A DNA stretch of 64,000 nt from Companilactobacillus formosensis (GTDB lineage Bacteria; Bacillota; Bacilli; Lactobacillales; Lactobacillaceae). The notes under the pieces were generated by a model, which saw nothing but the letters and a program-made list of their open reading frames with translations, was not told the DNA's origin and did no database searches. The stretch's first letter is position 1; every line of letters begins with the position of its first letter. Position numbers and translations under genes: made by a program. Shown in pieces: positions 18,427 to 27,402 of this stretch. The DNA is taken from contig NZ_BJDU01000005.1 of assembly GCF_005405305.1 (NCBI RefSeq), forward strand, positions 62,001 to 126,000. Reading direction: 5' to 3'.

Positions 18427-19608
18427 TTATTCTTCAGTATTTAATTTCTGAGGCTCACCAACAATCAAGTGATCTAAAATCGAAATTACTAAGAATACAA
18501 AAGCTACAATACAAACTCCGGACCAACCGAATTGTCCCCAAGCCCAAGTAGCTGACAAAGTTCCGATTGAACCACCTAAAAAGTAACTGAACATGAAAAC
18601 TGAATTATTACGACTGCTTTGTTTACGATTAATCGATTGAACAATCGCTTGATTAGACACTTGACTGAATTGTGTACCTAAATCTAGCAAAACAATTCCG
18701 ACAATCAAGCCAATGATCCAAAAGCCAACTAGCCAAAAAATCACAAAAGCTAAACCAGAAAAAATCATACTCAAACTAATTGTCAGTTTAGGTGATTTTT
18801 GATCGACTAAATCTCCAACCCAAGGTGCTACTAAAACTCCGGCAATTCCAAGTAATCCTAATAATCCAGCAACATTACTACCTAAATGATACTGGTCTGC
18901 CAAATAGAAGGCTAACGTTGACCACAAGACATTTGACATTCCAAACATACAAAAGCCGTTGATAGAAGATCCACGTAATTCTTTTTGAGAAATAAATAAT
19001 TTTGGTAGCATTTTGATAACTAACAAATAGTTTAAATCTTGATGACCACGCTGATCTTTTGGCATAAAGCGATGCACAATAACTAAAAAGATTAAATCGA
19101 TTACCGCAGCGACTAAATAAATATCTTGCCAAGGCATGATGCTTCCCAATAGGCCACTAAACGAACGTGATAACAAAATACCAGTTAACAAACCACTCAA
19201 AACAATTCCCAAGACTTTTCCACGTTGTAAAGCTGGTGCTAAATAACCTGCATATGGAATGATAATTTGCGGTGCGACTGATGTGATACCAATTAAAGTT
19301 GTGGCAATCGCAAATACTGCAGCATTTGGTGCTAAAAAGGCTATCATTAATGAAATAATTGACAAAACCATCATGAATTGAATCAAGTGATACCGATCAA
19401 AAATATCTCCTAATGGAACTATTAGCAATAAGCCAAAAGCATAACCCAATTGCGTTACCATCGCTAATATCCCAACAACTGCTTTAGATACTCCAAAATC
19501 AGTCGCAATCAAGTTTTCAATCGGTTGAATAAAATTTAAATTAGCAACGATGACACCTGTTACTACGGCCATCAATAAAATGGTCTTTTTTGACATAGTT
19601 TTTTCCAC
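18427..19608 (-). CDS. MFS transporter (drug or sugar efflux type)
   Basis: A 393-residue major facilitator with 12 membrane segments. The loop 2-3 motif appears as PLGDIFDRYHLI. It most resembles the AraJ/YdeR-like efflux branch. It starts with GTG two bases after the PadR regulator's stop codon and uses the GGGGGAGAA box inside the end of that gene, so the two are coupled. PadR pairs of this kind usually repress a drug exporter until an inducer binds. The exported compound is unknown. Confidence 0.85.
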   Translation of the reverse strand: MEKTMSKKTILLMAVVTGVIVANLNFIQPIENLIATDFGVSKAVVGILAMVTQLGYAFGLLLIVPLGDIFDRYHLIQFMMVLSIISLMIAFLAPNAAVFAIATTLIGITSVAPQIIIPYAGYLAPALQRGKVLGIVLSGLLTGILLSRSFSGLLGSIMPWQDIYLVAAVIDLIFLVIVHRFMPKDQRGHQDLNYLLVIKMLPKLFISQKELRGSSINGFCMFGMSNVLWSTLAFYLADQYHLGSNVAGLLGLLGIAGVLVAPWVGDLVDQKSPKLTISLSMIFSGLAFVIFWLVGFWIIGLIVGIVLLDLGTQFSQVSNQAIVQSINRKQSSRNNSVFMFSYFLGGSIGTLSATWAWGQFGWSGVCIVAFVFLVISILDHLIVGEPQKLNTEE

Positions 19609-19610
19609 AG

Positions 19611-20150
19611 TTAATTCTCCCCCTCATTTAACTGTTTAATCGATTCTCTTACCCAATCTAAAGCTGCTTTCATCTTCATTTGTTCTAATTCGATGACCCA
19701 TCTGGCATTCTTCAAATCAGTTTTTGAAATCTTCGTATTTTTTAAATCTTGTGCTTGTTGAGTCAATAAATTCTGGCTCTTCAATAAATAAGTCTGATAA
19801 TCATGTAAAATTTGTTTTTTCAATTTTAAATCTACTTGATGAAAATTACGGAATTTCACGCTATAAGTAAAATCTAAATTTGGATTTAATGGAACTTTTT
19901 GCGCCATTAGTTCATAAAAATGCTTTTTACCTGCTTTAGTAATCGTCGCAACTTTAATAAAGCGATTATTCTCTGATTTCACCTCAGAAATCGTAATATA
20001 ACCAGCTTCGTTCAAGCGATTGAACAACGGATAAATCATCCCAAAACTAATTTTTCGTTGTCGTCCGACAATCTGTTGCAATATATTTTGCATCAAATAA
20101 CCACTCATCGACTCATCCATTAATTGACCTAAAACGAATAAATCATACAT
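19611..20150 (-). CDS. PadR family transcriptional regulator
   Basis: A 179-residue regulator with an N-terminal PadR winged helix (FVLGQLMDESMSGYLMQNIL, then MIYPLFNRLNEAGYI) and a C-terminal helical dimerisation domain with two long helices. It probably represses its own promoter, which carries two palindromes (20162-20178 and 20199-20211), and the coupled MFS exporter gene downstream. Confidence 0.9.
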   Translation of the reverse strand: MYDLFVLGQLMDESMSGYLMQNILQQIVGRQRKISFGMIYPLFNRLNEAGYITISEVKSENNRFIKVATITKAGKKHFYELMAQKVPLNPNLDFTYSVKFRNFHQVDLKLKKQILHDYQTYLLKSQNLLTQQAQDLKNTKISKTDLKNARWVIELEQMKMKAALDWVRESIKQLNEGEN

Positions 20151-20161
20151 AATCTCACCTC

Positions 20162-20211
20162 TATATCAGTCTGATATAAACACAACTTTTTTAATATATA
20201 TCAGACTGATA
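20162..20211. promoter_or_regulatory. Twin palindromic operators upstream of padR-like gene
   Basis: TATATCAGTCTGATATA (20162-20178) is a perfect dyad. TATCAGACTGATA (20199-20211) repeats its core. The centres are 35 bp apart, and both lie within 62 bp of the regulator start. ACACAACT and AGTTGTGT form a further inverted repeat around the second one. Confidence 0.75.
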
Positions 20212-20297
20212 GTTGTGTCAAATTACATTAAATTATTTTTATTAGCTTATACGATTTTACAATGGTCTAGCCCTATCTTTGATTAGAATATTCTTGC

Positions 20298-20303
20298 TAT
20301 AAT
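20298..20303 (+). promoter_or_regulatory. Extended -10 box for the DUF2628-like gene
   Basis: TTGCTATAAT gives a TGN-TATAAT extended -10 box, 36 bp before the ATG at 20340. The -35 region is poor. Confidence 0.55.
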
Positions 20304-20339
20304 CGAAATGATCAAAATCAAAATAAGGGGATTAAACTT

Positions 20340-20669
20340 ATGCAAACCAATTTGATTAATCATCGTACTAACGAGATTAAAAACGTTAAAGTAGGTTTCT
20401 CATGGACTGTTTTCTTTTGGGGGTTCTTTCCAGCTTTATTTAGGGGTGACTGGAAATGGCTTGCAATTATGATTGTTTCGAATATTTTAGTAGGATCTAT
20501 TACTTGGGGCTTTGGGTGCTGGTTGGTTTCACTAGTATTTTCGGTTATTTACAACAAAATCTATGTGACTGATTTAATGAATCAAGGTTTTGAACCTATC
20601 GATGAATCTGCAGCCAACATTTTATTATCCAAAGGATACATCACTAACTCTAATCAATTTCACCATTAA
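20340..20669 (+). CDS. DUF2628-like small membrane protein
   Basis: A 109-residue protein with a short soluble head (NHRTNEIKNVKVGFSWTVFF), two or three membrane segments (WTVFFWGFFPALFRGDWKWL, MIVSNILVGSITWGFGCWLV and following), and a C-terminal tail (LMNQGFEPIDESAANILLSKGYI). The pattern fits the DUF2628/HrgC group, whose function is not known. AAGGGGA lies before the ATG. It is a monocistronic unit with its own promoter and terminator. Confidence 0.7.
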   Translation: MQTNLINHRTNEIKNVKVGFSWTVFFWGFFPALFRGDWKWLAIMIVSNILVGSITWGFGCWLVSLVFSVIYNKIYVTDLMNQGFEPIDESAANILLSKGYITNSNQFHH

Positions 20670-20717
20670 AAAAACTCTTAATTCTCATCTAAATTGTATG
20701 AGAATTAAGAGTTTTTT
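20668..20717. terminator. Bidirectional terminator between DUF2628-like gene and azlD
   Basis: AAAAACTCTTAATTCTCAT pairs with ATGAGAATTAAGAGTTTTT between convergent genes. Confidence 0.93.
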
Positions 20718-21042
20718 AAATTACCAATCTAACTAATGCCAGAGAAATAATCCCGACAACAACAATCAGCAACAATTTCTTAGTAAGAATAGCTGTCAAA
20801 ACAGTTGGTACTGAAGCCAACAAATTAGCAAAGTCAATCTGTGGTAGATGCCCAATTTGTTGGTGGAATAAGTTTTCAAACCATAAGGCAGCCATGATAG
20901 TTATTGGTACGAAGCCCAAAAATTCGACTACTTTAGGTGATAAGTTAAACTTTTTTAAAAGGACAAATGGCATGATTCGAGACAGCCAGGTCACTAAACC
21001 ACATGCAATTAAAGTCCATAAAACAAATTTAGTCGATGGCAT
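20716..21042 (-). CDS. azlD: Branched-chain amino acid exporter small subunit
   Basis: A 108-residue hydrophobic protein with four membrane segments. TWLSRIMPFVLLKKF is characteristic of AzlD. It works with AzlC, encoded directly upstream with a 14-bp overlap, to move branched-chain amino acids or analogues out of the cell. Substrate assignment is by family. Confidence 0.88.
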   Translation of the reverse strand: MPSTKFVLWTLIACGLVTWLSRIMPFVLLKKFNLSPKVVEFLGFVPITIMAALWFENLFHQQIGHLPQIDFANLLASVPTVLTAILTKKLLLIVVVGIISLALVRLVI

Positions 21043-21736
21043 GTTTCAAAATCACCCCTATCGTGCAACCAATTAAAGTTACAACTAGAATTAATAAATC
21101 ACTGGAAATAAAAATCAATCCAAAATATACCAGTGGCAACATGATACCAACGACAATCAATTGAACTTTCAAAGAAATCGATTTGTCACTGATTAGTTGT
21201 AAGTATAACAATCCAATAAACATCGCCACTAAAGCAAAATCTAAACCGAATTTTTCTGGATCGGTGATAATTTTGCCCAACATTGCTCCCACTGCAGTCG
21301 ACACTGCCCAGACTAGATAGGCCATCACATTAACAGTATTAAACCACTTGAAAGTCAATTTACCGTCAGTGTAATTGAGCTTATTCATACTCAAGGCAAA
21401 ACTTTCATCAGTAATCAGACTTCCTAGTAAGATATTTTCAAATAACGAATTCTCTTTAAAGAAATTTGCTGTTGTCATGCTCATTAAGATCATCCGTGAA
21501 TTAACTAAAAAAACTGACAAAGCAATTGAAACAATCGGCGTTCCAATTACTAACAAACTGACTAAAATAAATTGCGCCGAACCTGCATAGACTATCAAAG
21601 ACATCAAGGTTGCCATCAAAACGCTCATTCCAGCAGACGCGGCCACGATGCCAAAAGACAGACCAATTCCAATGTAACCAAATACTGTTGGAAGTGTATC
21701 TTTGACAGCCGTCTCAACACTTAAACTATCATCCAT
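21029..21736 (-). CDS. azlC: Branched-chain amino acid exporter large subunit
   Basis: A 235-residue AzlC protein. The segment GIGLSFGIVAASAGMS and the YAGSAQFILVSLL helix are hallmarks of the family. With AzlD it forms an exporter for leucine, isoleucine, valine or related compounds. GGAGGGGG precedes the ATG. No regulator is adjacent; the neighbours are a DUF2628-like protein and an alcohol dehydrogenase. Confidence 0.9.
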   Translation of the reverse strand: MDDSLSVETAVKDTLPTVFGYIGIGLSFGIVAASAGMSVLMATLMSLIVYAGSAQFILVSLLVIGTPIVSIALSVFLVNSRMILMSMTTANFFKENSLFENILLGSLITDESFALSMNKLNYTDGKLTFKWFNTVNVMAYLVWAVSTAVGAMLGKIITDPEKFGLDFALVAMFIGLLYLQLISDKSISLKVQLIVVGIMLPLVYFGLIFISSDLLILVVTLIGCTIGVILKHAID

Positions 21737-21875
21737 AAACTTTCCCCCTCCTCAGTTAAATGATTATAATAATTTTAATTTAGTTAAATGTCAATTAGAT
21801 ATAAAGAAATAATCTAGAAACAAATAATTTTAAAAAAACGTTATAATCAAAGTGATAAATCAATGGAGGTATCGT

Positions 21876-22919
21876 ATGAAAAAAGCTATTTTTGAAAAAG
21901 TCGGTCAAATGAAGATCGAAGATGTTGCAAAACCTACTATCCAAAAAGATGATGACGTCATTATCAAAGTTGTCCGTGCTTGTGTCTGTGGCTCAGACCT
22001 TTGGGCTTACCGTGGTCTTGAAGATAAAGCTCAACACTCTGAAAATTCTGGTCACGAAGCTATCGGAATCGTTGAAGAAGTTGGAAAAGATATCACAACT
22101 GTCAAACCCGGTGATTTCGTAATTGCTCCATTTACTCACGGTTGCGGACATTGTCCAGCTTGTTTAGCTGGTTTTGACGGCGACTGCCAATCACACAAGG
22201 ATAATTTCAGTAATGGTAACCAAGCTGAATACATCAGATTCCAACATGGTCAATGGGCTTTGATCAAAGTTCCCGGTCAACCTAGCGATTATAGTGAAGG
22301 CATGCTCAAATCACTTTTGACTCTAGCCGATGTTTTGGCAACTGGTTTCCATGCTGCTCGTGTTGCTCACGTTAAAAAAGGCGATACAGTTGTCGTTTTA
22401 GGTGATGGAGCTGTTGGTTTGTGTGGAATCATTTCCGCTAAACTACTCGGTGCTAAGAAAATCATTTCTACTAGTCGTCACCCTGATCGTCAAGCACTCG
22501 CTAAAACTTTTGGTGCCACTGACAACGTCGCTGAACGTGGCGATGAAGGTGTCAAGAAGATGCTTGACCTAACTAACGGTTTTGGTGCTGACGCTGTACT
22601 TGAATGTGTCGGAACTGAATTATCAACCGAAACTGCACTACGCGTTGGTCGTCCTGGTAGTGTCGTTGGTCGTGTTGGTTTACCACATACTGGTAAGATG
22701 GATATCGCTACTCCATTTGAAAATAATATTTCAATTGCCGGTGGTCCCGCTTCTGTTTCAACCTATGATAAACAACTTCTTCTAAAGGCAGTTCTAGATG
22801 GAAAAATCAATCCTGGACTTGTCTTTACAAAGAGTTTCAAACTTGACGATATCGATGCTGCTTATAAAGCAATGACCGATCGTAAAGTCATCAAATCATT
22901 AGTTGTCGTTAGTGACTAA
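21876..22919 (+). CDS. Zinc-dependent alcohol dehydrogenase family protein
   Basis: A 347-residue medium-chain dehydrogenase. Catalytic zinc ligands are in VCVCGSD and GHEA; the structural zinc cluster is CGHCPACLAGFDGDC. The Rossmann motif is GDGAVGLCG. Oxidises or reduces an alcohol/aldehyde with NAD(P). In-frame codons before 21876 lack a ribosome site, while GGAGG sits seven bases before this ATG. The gene stands alone, with a terminator at 22922-22960. The substrate is unknown. Confidence 0.88.
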   Translation: MKKAIFEKVGQMKIEDVAKPTIQKDDDVIIKVVRACVCGSDLWAYRGLEDKAQHSENSGHEAIGIVEEVGKDITTVKPGDFVIAPFTHGCGHCPACLAGFDGDCQSHKDNFSNGNQAEYIRFQHGQWALIKVPGQPSDYSEGMLKSLLTLADVLATGFHAARVAHVKKGDTVVVLGDGAVGLCGIISAKLLGAKKIISTSRHPDRQALAKTFGATDNVAERGDEGVKKMLDLTNGFGADAVLECVGTELSTETALRVGRPGSVVGRVGLPHTGKMDIATPFENNISIAGGPASVSTYDKQLLLKAVLDGKINPGLVFTKSFKLDDIDAAYKAMTDRKVIKSLVVVSD

Positions 22920-22921
22920 TT

Positions 22922-22960
22922 AAAAAATGGTCTCGCCAAATTTGGTGAGGCTATTTTTTA
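22922..22960. terminator. Bidirectional terminator between dehydrogenase and nuclease genes
   Basis: An imperfect stem built on GTCTCGCC and GGTGAGGC is flanked by AAAAAA and TTTTTT between convergent genes. Confidence 0.85.
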
Positions 22961-23779
22961 TTAATAATTTCGATGATAACTTTTCTTATAATAATGACGT
23001 TGTTGATAAGGGTTCTGCACTTCTGGAACTTGGAATTCCAAATCGACCTTTGAGCGACCAGTTGTATAGTCGAATTGTAAGTGATTTTCAACATTCCATA
23101 AATAGCGATTCAATTTCATACTTCCATCAGTCGCCAAGGCTTGGACCCAAATACCTCGAGCCATCAATTCATTGCCACGAAAAACTGGCGTAACTTGATA
23201 AATAACTTTTTTATTTTTGGCTAAGGAATTTCTAACCGTCTGTTCAATTTGAACCATTGTTTTCTGATTGGAAAAACTCGTTTGCGTGAACAAATTATAT
23301 GGATTATCGATACTTCCTAATTGGCCTTGTTGAACTTGTCCGGATTTATTCAAATTAAAGGTCATTGTATAGGCTATCAGGTGTCCTCGATTTTGAGGAA
23401 TTATACGCTGCCCTTTTACGTATTTAGGTTGATTATTCCATCCCGTTGGACGCCAAGTTTGTTCAGTCCGAGTATTAGAACGTCCCAGATTATTTCTCGT
23501 CAAGTAAGCTGTTGCTGTTTTAGTTCGATTGAGTTTGTCCAAACCACCATAGTCGATATGCTCACTCTTGAAATCGGACGCTTTAATTGTTGAAGGTCTG
23601 TCGTCATTTAAAATTTTAACTGGTTTATCTCCTGACGAATAAGTCCATTGACTTAACTTTTCAGCACTAATAACCGAGTCAACTTTCGTCTGTGTATTGC
23701 TTTGCTGACTTTGATCATTGGTATTAACTGCACAACCACCTAGAAGTAACGGTAATAATAACAATAGTAATTTTCTCAA
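22961..23779 (-). CDS. DNA/RNA non-specific endonuclease, secreted lipoprotein
   Basis: A 272-residue protein with a lipoprotein signal (LLLLLPLLLGGC, Cys at 16) and a beta-beta-alpha-metal nuclease domain. The catalytic motif reads QNRGHLIAY (the usual DRGH His), followed by NLFTQTSFSNQKTM with the metal-binding Asn region. Homologues degrade extracellular DNA or act in DNA entry. The start is TTG with GGGAG eight bases upstream. Surface anchoring by lipid is predicted. Confidence 0.87.
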   Translation of the reverse strand: MRKLLLLLLPLLLGGCAVNTNDQSQQSNTQTKVDSVISAEKLSQWTYSSGDKPVKILNDDRPSTIKASDFKSEHIDYGGLDKLNRTKTATAYLTRNNLGRSNTRTEQTWRPTGWNNQPKYVKGQRIIPQNRGHLIAYTMTFNLNKSGQVQQGQLGSIDNPYNLFTQTSFSNQKTMVQIEQTVRNSLAKNKKVIYQVTPVFRGNELMARGIWVQALATDGSMKLNRYLWNVENHLQFDYTTGRSKVDLEFQVPEVQNPYQQRHYYKKSYHRNY

Positions 23780-23791
23780 AATAATCTCCCT

Positions 23792-24403
23792 TTAAAAAGC
23801 CATTCGTGACTTAATTTTCAAATAACTATCCACTAAAATTTCATCGTAAGCTTTGATGTAGTTAACATTGTCAATATCACAAATATTATCTAATTTATTC
23901 GTAGCAACAATAATCGTCTTATCCAATTTCACTAATTCTCTGATCCAACTAAAAACTTCCTGTGACGAAGTAAGATCTAAACCCATTTCTGGTTCATCAA
24001 ACAAATATAATTCTTTTTCTACCATAATGTTGAGATATATTATTACGAGCTTTTTCTCAATCATCGATAATTCTAGAAACTTTTGTTGTTCCAATTGTAA
24101 AATACGCAAAGGTGGCGTAAATTTTTTAGTTCCCGCTAATTGCCTGATAAAATTCAAAATTTCTGCCACTGTCAAATTAACGTAGAAGTCATTTTGTTGT
24201 GCCAAATAAGCAATTTCAGATGTCTTAGGAAAGCCGATTAAATTATCTTGTGCTTCATTCTGGGCAATCTGATCCAGTAATTCGGTTTTGCCACTTTGAC
24301 GTTTACCAAGCACAAAATTCAACTGACAATCCTCAAAATAGAAATTAACATCTTTAAAGATGATTCTTTTTTGCTTAGATAAATTAAAATTTTCGATTTT
24401 CAT
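23792..24403 (-). CDS. ABC transporter ATP-binding protein with degenerate motifs
   Basis: A 203-residue small ATPase coupled to the permease gene upstream by a 4-bp overlap. Walker A GKRQSGKT and Walker B LYLFDEPEMGLD are intact. The signature LSGGQ is replaced by LSMIE, and the switch His by Asn (VATNKLDN). Weak conservation suggests slow or altered ATP use, or a drifting gene. The substrate is unknown; such small ABC-2 pairs often export peptides or confer self-protection (inference). Confidence 0.75.
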   Translation of the reverse strand: MKIENFNLSKQKRIIFKDVNFYFEDCQLNFVLGKRQSGKTELLDQIAQNEAQDNLIGFPKTSEIAYLAQQNDFYVNLTVAEILNFIRQLAGTKKFTPPLRILQLEQQKFLELSMIEKKLVIIYLNIMVEKELYLFDEPEMGLDLTSSQEVFSWIRELVKLDKTIIVATNKLDNICDIDNVNYIKAYDEILVDSYLKIKSRMAF

Positions 24404-25107
24404 CGTAATTTTTCTCCAATCGAAAATTTCTTGAAAACTAATACGCTAATTATTAAGTATAGCAAACTACAAAAAACTAGAAAAACAGCGTATTTGATAG
24501 TCGAACAAGGTACAACATATAATCCATAAACAAATTGAAATGGACTAAACAATGTTAAAACCGCTTTGTTAAATCCTTGTGGATGGACTCCCAACAATAA
24601 TATGCCAATTGTAAATACACTCCCAGCTAAGCAATTAAAAATAACGCGCCGGATTTTTAGAATAAAAAAAATTGACGTCATCGCGATACATAAAACAGTT
24701 ATTAGTGAAGACGTCAAAAATCCATATACAAAAGTCAATGAAGATACGTGTGTAATAAAAAAAGTAACGTATAAATTAAACAGAAAAATCTCCAGTTGCA
24801 CAATTACTAACTGAACCAATAAATTAGCTAAAACAATCGAATGCCGTGAACCACTCAAATAAGTCAGCGTTTTTAAGAAGCCACTCTCACGTAAGCGAAT
24901 TAAATTCAATAAAAATCCATTAAAAACAGTCGTCACAACAATATATGACCAATATACATAGATTGATTCATTATCTTGAAAATCTAAAGTTTTATTCAAG
25001 AAAACCATAAACATCGGTACGATCAAGGTGTAGACAAAGTAAAAACGTTCTTTAAAAGCTATTGTTAGCTGTATTTTAAAAAGTGCCCAATCATTTCTTA
25101 ATTCCAA
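24400..25107 (-). CDS. ABC-2 type permease
   Basis: A 235-residue membrane protein with about six helices and an N-terminal cytoplasmic segment LFKIQLTIAFKERFYFVYT, typical of ABC-2 permeases. It probably starts with TTG after GGGGA. It forms a two-gene unit with the small degenerate ATPase. No accessory membrane-fusion or receptor gene lies nearby. The transported compound cannot be guessed. Confidence 0.7.
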   Translation of the reverse strand: MELRNDWALFKIQLTIAFKERFYFVYTLIVPMFMVFLNKTLDFQDNESIYVYWSYIVVTTVFNGFLLNLIRLRESGFLKTLTYLSGSRHSIVLANLLVQLVIVQLEIFLFNLYVTFFITHVSSLTFVYGFLTSSLITVLCIAMTSIFFILKIRRVIFNCLAGSVFTIGILLLGVHPQGFNKAVLTLFSPFQFVYGLYVVPCSTIKYAVFLVFCSLLYLIISVLVFKKFSIGEKLR

Positions 25108-25312
25108 ATTTAATCCCCATTTTCCTCAAAAATCATCAATTAAATTAATATATTTTAATCTAACTGTCAATTACGATTCTGATATATTGAAAATTAAGAA
25201 TTATTTATAAAATCACATAAAAATGAATTTCTGGATTTTAAAAATAATTCGTGTCTTTTTAGAAAAAATCGGGTATGATATTGAGAGAAAAATTTTAACC
25301 GAGGAAAAGCTT

Positions 25313-25624
25313 ATGAATTACTTACTACTACTAGTATCAATCGGTTTTGAAGTTTTGGGGACTTCACTTTTAAAGAAGACGGATGGCTTCACTAATTTGT
25401 TACCTACATTGGGTACATTATTGTCTTATTTCATCTGCTTATTCGTCCTCTCCCACGTATTGAAAAGATTACCTCTCAGTTTGACATATGCCACTTGGGG
25501 TAGCGTTGGGTTGATACTAGTCACAATTGCAGGAATGGTCTTTTATCACGAATCATTGTCAGCCGCTTCAATCGCTGGACTCGTTTTAGTAGTATCGGGA
25601 ACCGTTCTAATAAATGCATTCTAA
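25313..25624 (+). CDS. SMR family multidrug efflux protein
   Basis: A 103-residue, four-helix small multidrug resistance protein. The essential Glu is in SIGFEVLGTSLLK (residue 13), with the later helix motif YATWGSVGLILV. It exports cationic compounds in exchange for protons as a dimer; guanidinium export is an alternative. The frame extends back to 25223, but GAGGAAAAG before the ATG at 25313 fixes the start. Confidence 0.9.
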   Translation: MNYLLLLVSIGFEVLGTSLLKKTDGFTNLLPTLGTLLSYFICLFVLSHVLKRLPLSLTYATWGSVGLILVTIAGMVFYHESLSAASIAGLVLVVSGTVLINAF

Positions 25625-25661
25625 AAAAACGTGTGAATCCTAAAATTCACACGTTTTTTTT
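25624..25661. terminator. Bidirectional terminator between SMR and DUF916 genes
   Basis: AAAAAACGTGTGAAT pairs with ATTCACACGTTTTTT. Confidence 0.92.
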
Positions 25662-26697
25662 ATCTTCTTTTTCTATAAATGTAAATGACACTACCAGCAA
25701 TTATTACCATAGCTATGATTGCACCTAAAATAATCCATAGATCATGAGAACGATTTGGAACTTTCTTATTTAATTGTTTATTCTCACGACTGCTGATTGT
25801 AAAGTTACGTTTCATTTTCCAAGCATTTTGACCATTATTAGCTTTAACATTCAAATACATTGTATAAGTACCGGGTTTTAATCTCTTATTCTTCCCAGTG
25901 CCACTAGGTGTATTGACATTAACTGGATAATCAAATTTGCTATCAGGTGCAATGGACATATTCTTCTTATCAGATTTCAAAATAATCTTTTTACTATTTT
26001 TAGGAGTAATTTGAGCATCTACCGAAACTTTCTTCTCCAATTCTGGGACATCATTGTCCATTTGACCCTCAACGGAAATTTGGTCACTATTAGTAGTTAC
26101 TTGAAAAGCTTTGTCAAATTTCAAATCAGGTTTTACAGTATCTGTACTTTGTTGAAGTTGTAGACCCAAAACATAATCATATTTATTTCTTAATGAGACA
26201 CCTTTTACTTTCTTCTTATTATTTATCTGATTATTTTCTTCAACTAAAATACCTCCTAATAGTTCACCTTCAAAATGACCACTAGGTGCCTGAATACCGA
26301 CTGTTACTTCTTTAGAAGATTTTGCGGGTACATTCACATTCTTTGGATAAGTTACTAAATTTTCAATATTGTACTTTAGATCGTGATCAGGCTTTACTCC
26401 GTGTTTATTATAAACAATTACACCATTAACATCAGTTGTAGCACGATTGATCTGAATATCATAAGATTGCGTTGAAGTACTATTATTATTGATCTTAAAT
26501 TTAATATTTTCTCTCTGGTTAGGACTAACCTTCAGATCATAATAACCTACTTTTTTATCAATTTGATTAGTCGCGCTCTCTGGACTCACGCTGTAATTGA
26601 CCGTTGGCGTGACTGCAGCTTGAACTGGAGTATTTAAAAATTGAAAACCAAGAAACATCGATATAAAAATCAAAAATCCCACTAACGACTTTTTCAA
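25660..26697 (-). CDS. DUF916/DUF3324 cell-surface protein (WxL partner)
   Basis: A 345-residue protein with a signal peptide (cleaved near AQAA, about residue 28). The DUF916 domain (NYSVSPESATNQIDKKVGYYDLKVSP) is followed by DUF3324, then a C-terminal membrane helix (LWIILGAIIAMVIIAGSVIYI) with a positive YRKRR tail. Such proteins sit beside WxL proteins and are thought to bind host ligands and anchor WxL proteins to peptidoglycan. The start is TTG after GGAGG. It lies 75 nt downstream of the WxL gene. Confidence 0.9.
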   Translation of the reverse strand: MKKSLVGFLIFISMFLGFQFLNTPVQAAVTPTVNYSVSPESATNQIDKKVGYYDLKVSPNQRENIKFKINNNSTSTQSYDIQINRATTDVNGVIVYNKHGVKPDHDLKYNIENLVTYPKNVNVPAKSSKEVTVGIQAPSGHFEGELLGGILVEENNQINNKKKVKGVSLRNKYDYVLGLQLQQSTDTVKPDLKFDKAFQVTTNSDQISVEGQMDNDVPELEKKVSVDAQITPKNSKKIILKSDKKNMSIAPDSKFDYPVNVNTPSGTGKNKRLKPGTYTMYLNVKANNGQNAWKMKRNFTISSRENKQLNKKVPNRSHDLWIILGAIIAMVIIAGSVIYIYRKRR

Positions 26698-26772
26698 AAT
26701 AATTCCTCCAAAAAAAGAGAGGCATAATTAAATACCCCTCTTCTTTGTAACCTAAAATTGTAACTCTTTATT

Positions 26773-27402
26773 TTAGCTAGGTGCATTGGACAAAGTCCAA
26801 GTCAATGTTGAACTATATGATCCACCGACATTCCCAGCTGGAACCATCAATGAAGCATCGCCAGCATTGTATGTTGCAGTATAAGCACCAACGCCATCAC
26901 CAGCAGCGGCGTCAACTACAGTTGCTGGAGCTGTTGACAATGCAATTGTTGGACTAAATGTTGGTAATGCAGAAACGTTATCAGTAGCATCGGCCGTCAA
27001 TGCTGGTGACTTACTATCAGCAAGTGACAAAACTGCGCCTTTCAAACTACCACCAGTCGCATTACTAAAAGCACTATCTGCAACGGAAACTGACCAACCA
27101 GTTGGTTCACCAGGATTAGTTACGTGCAAATCGCTAGAAATACTTGTTGACTTGTATGTAGCGTCACTAGCACTTGATGCAACCGTACCAAAATCGATTC
27201 CACCGGGTGTCGTTGTACTTGTTGAGCCACCAGGTACACTATCCAACGTAATTGTTCCAGGCGTCAAATCTGCCGTCGATGTTGATGTTTCTGAAGGTGT
27301 CGTTGTTGTTGCAGCCTTCGTGACAATTCCACCTGCACCAACAGAACCAATTCCTAAAATTGCAGCACCGATTAACAAACTATTTTTTAATAATTTTTTC
27401 AT
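26773..27402 (-). CDS. WxL domain surface protein
   Basis: A 209-residue secreted protein with a signal peptide (residues 1-30, KKLLKNSLLIGAAILGIGSV) and a Thr/Ser-rich linker. Its WxL domain is recognisable by TGWSVSV and the terminal LTWTLSNA. WxL domains attach non-covalently to the cell wall. The frame could extend upstream to 27522, but GGAGGGG lies at the right distance only from the ATG at 27402. This is a minimal WxL locus: one small WxL protein plus one DUF916 partner. Confidence 0.88.
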   Translation of the reverse strand: MKKLLKNSLLIGAAILGIGSVGAGGIVTKAATTTTPSETSTSTADLTPGTITLDSVPGGSTSTTTPGGIDFGTVASSASDATYKSTSISSDLHVTNPGEPTGWSVSVADSAFSNATGGSLKGAVLSLADSKSPALTADATDNVSALPTFSPTIALSTAPATVVDAAAGDGVGAYTATYNAGDASLMVPAGNVGGSYSSTLTWTLSNAPS

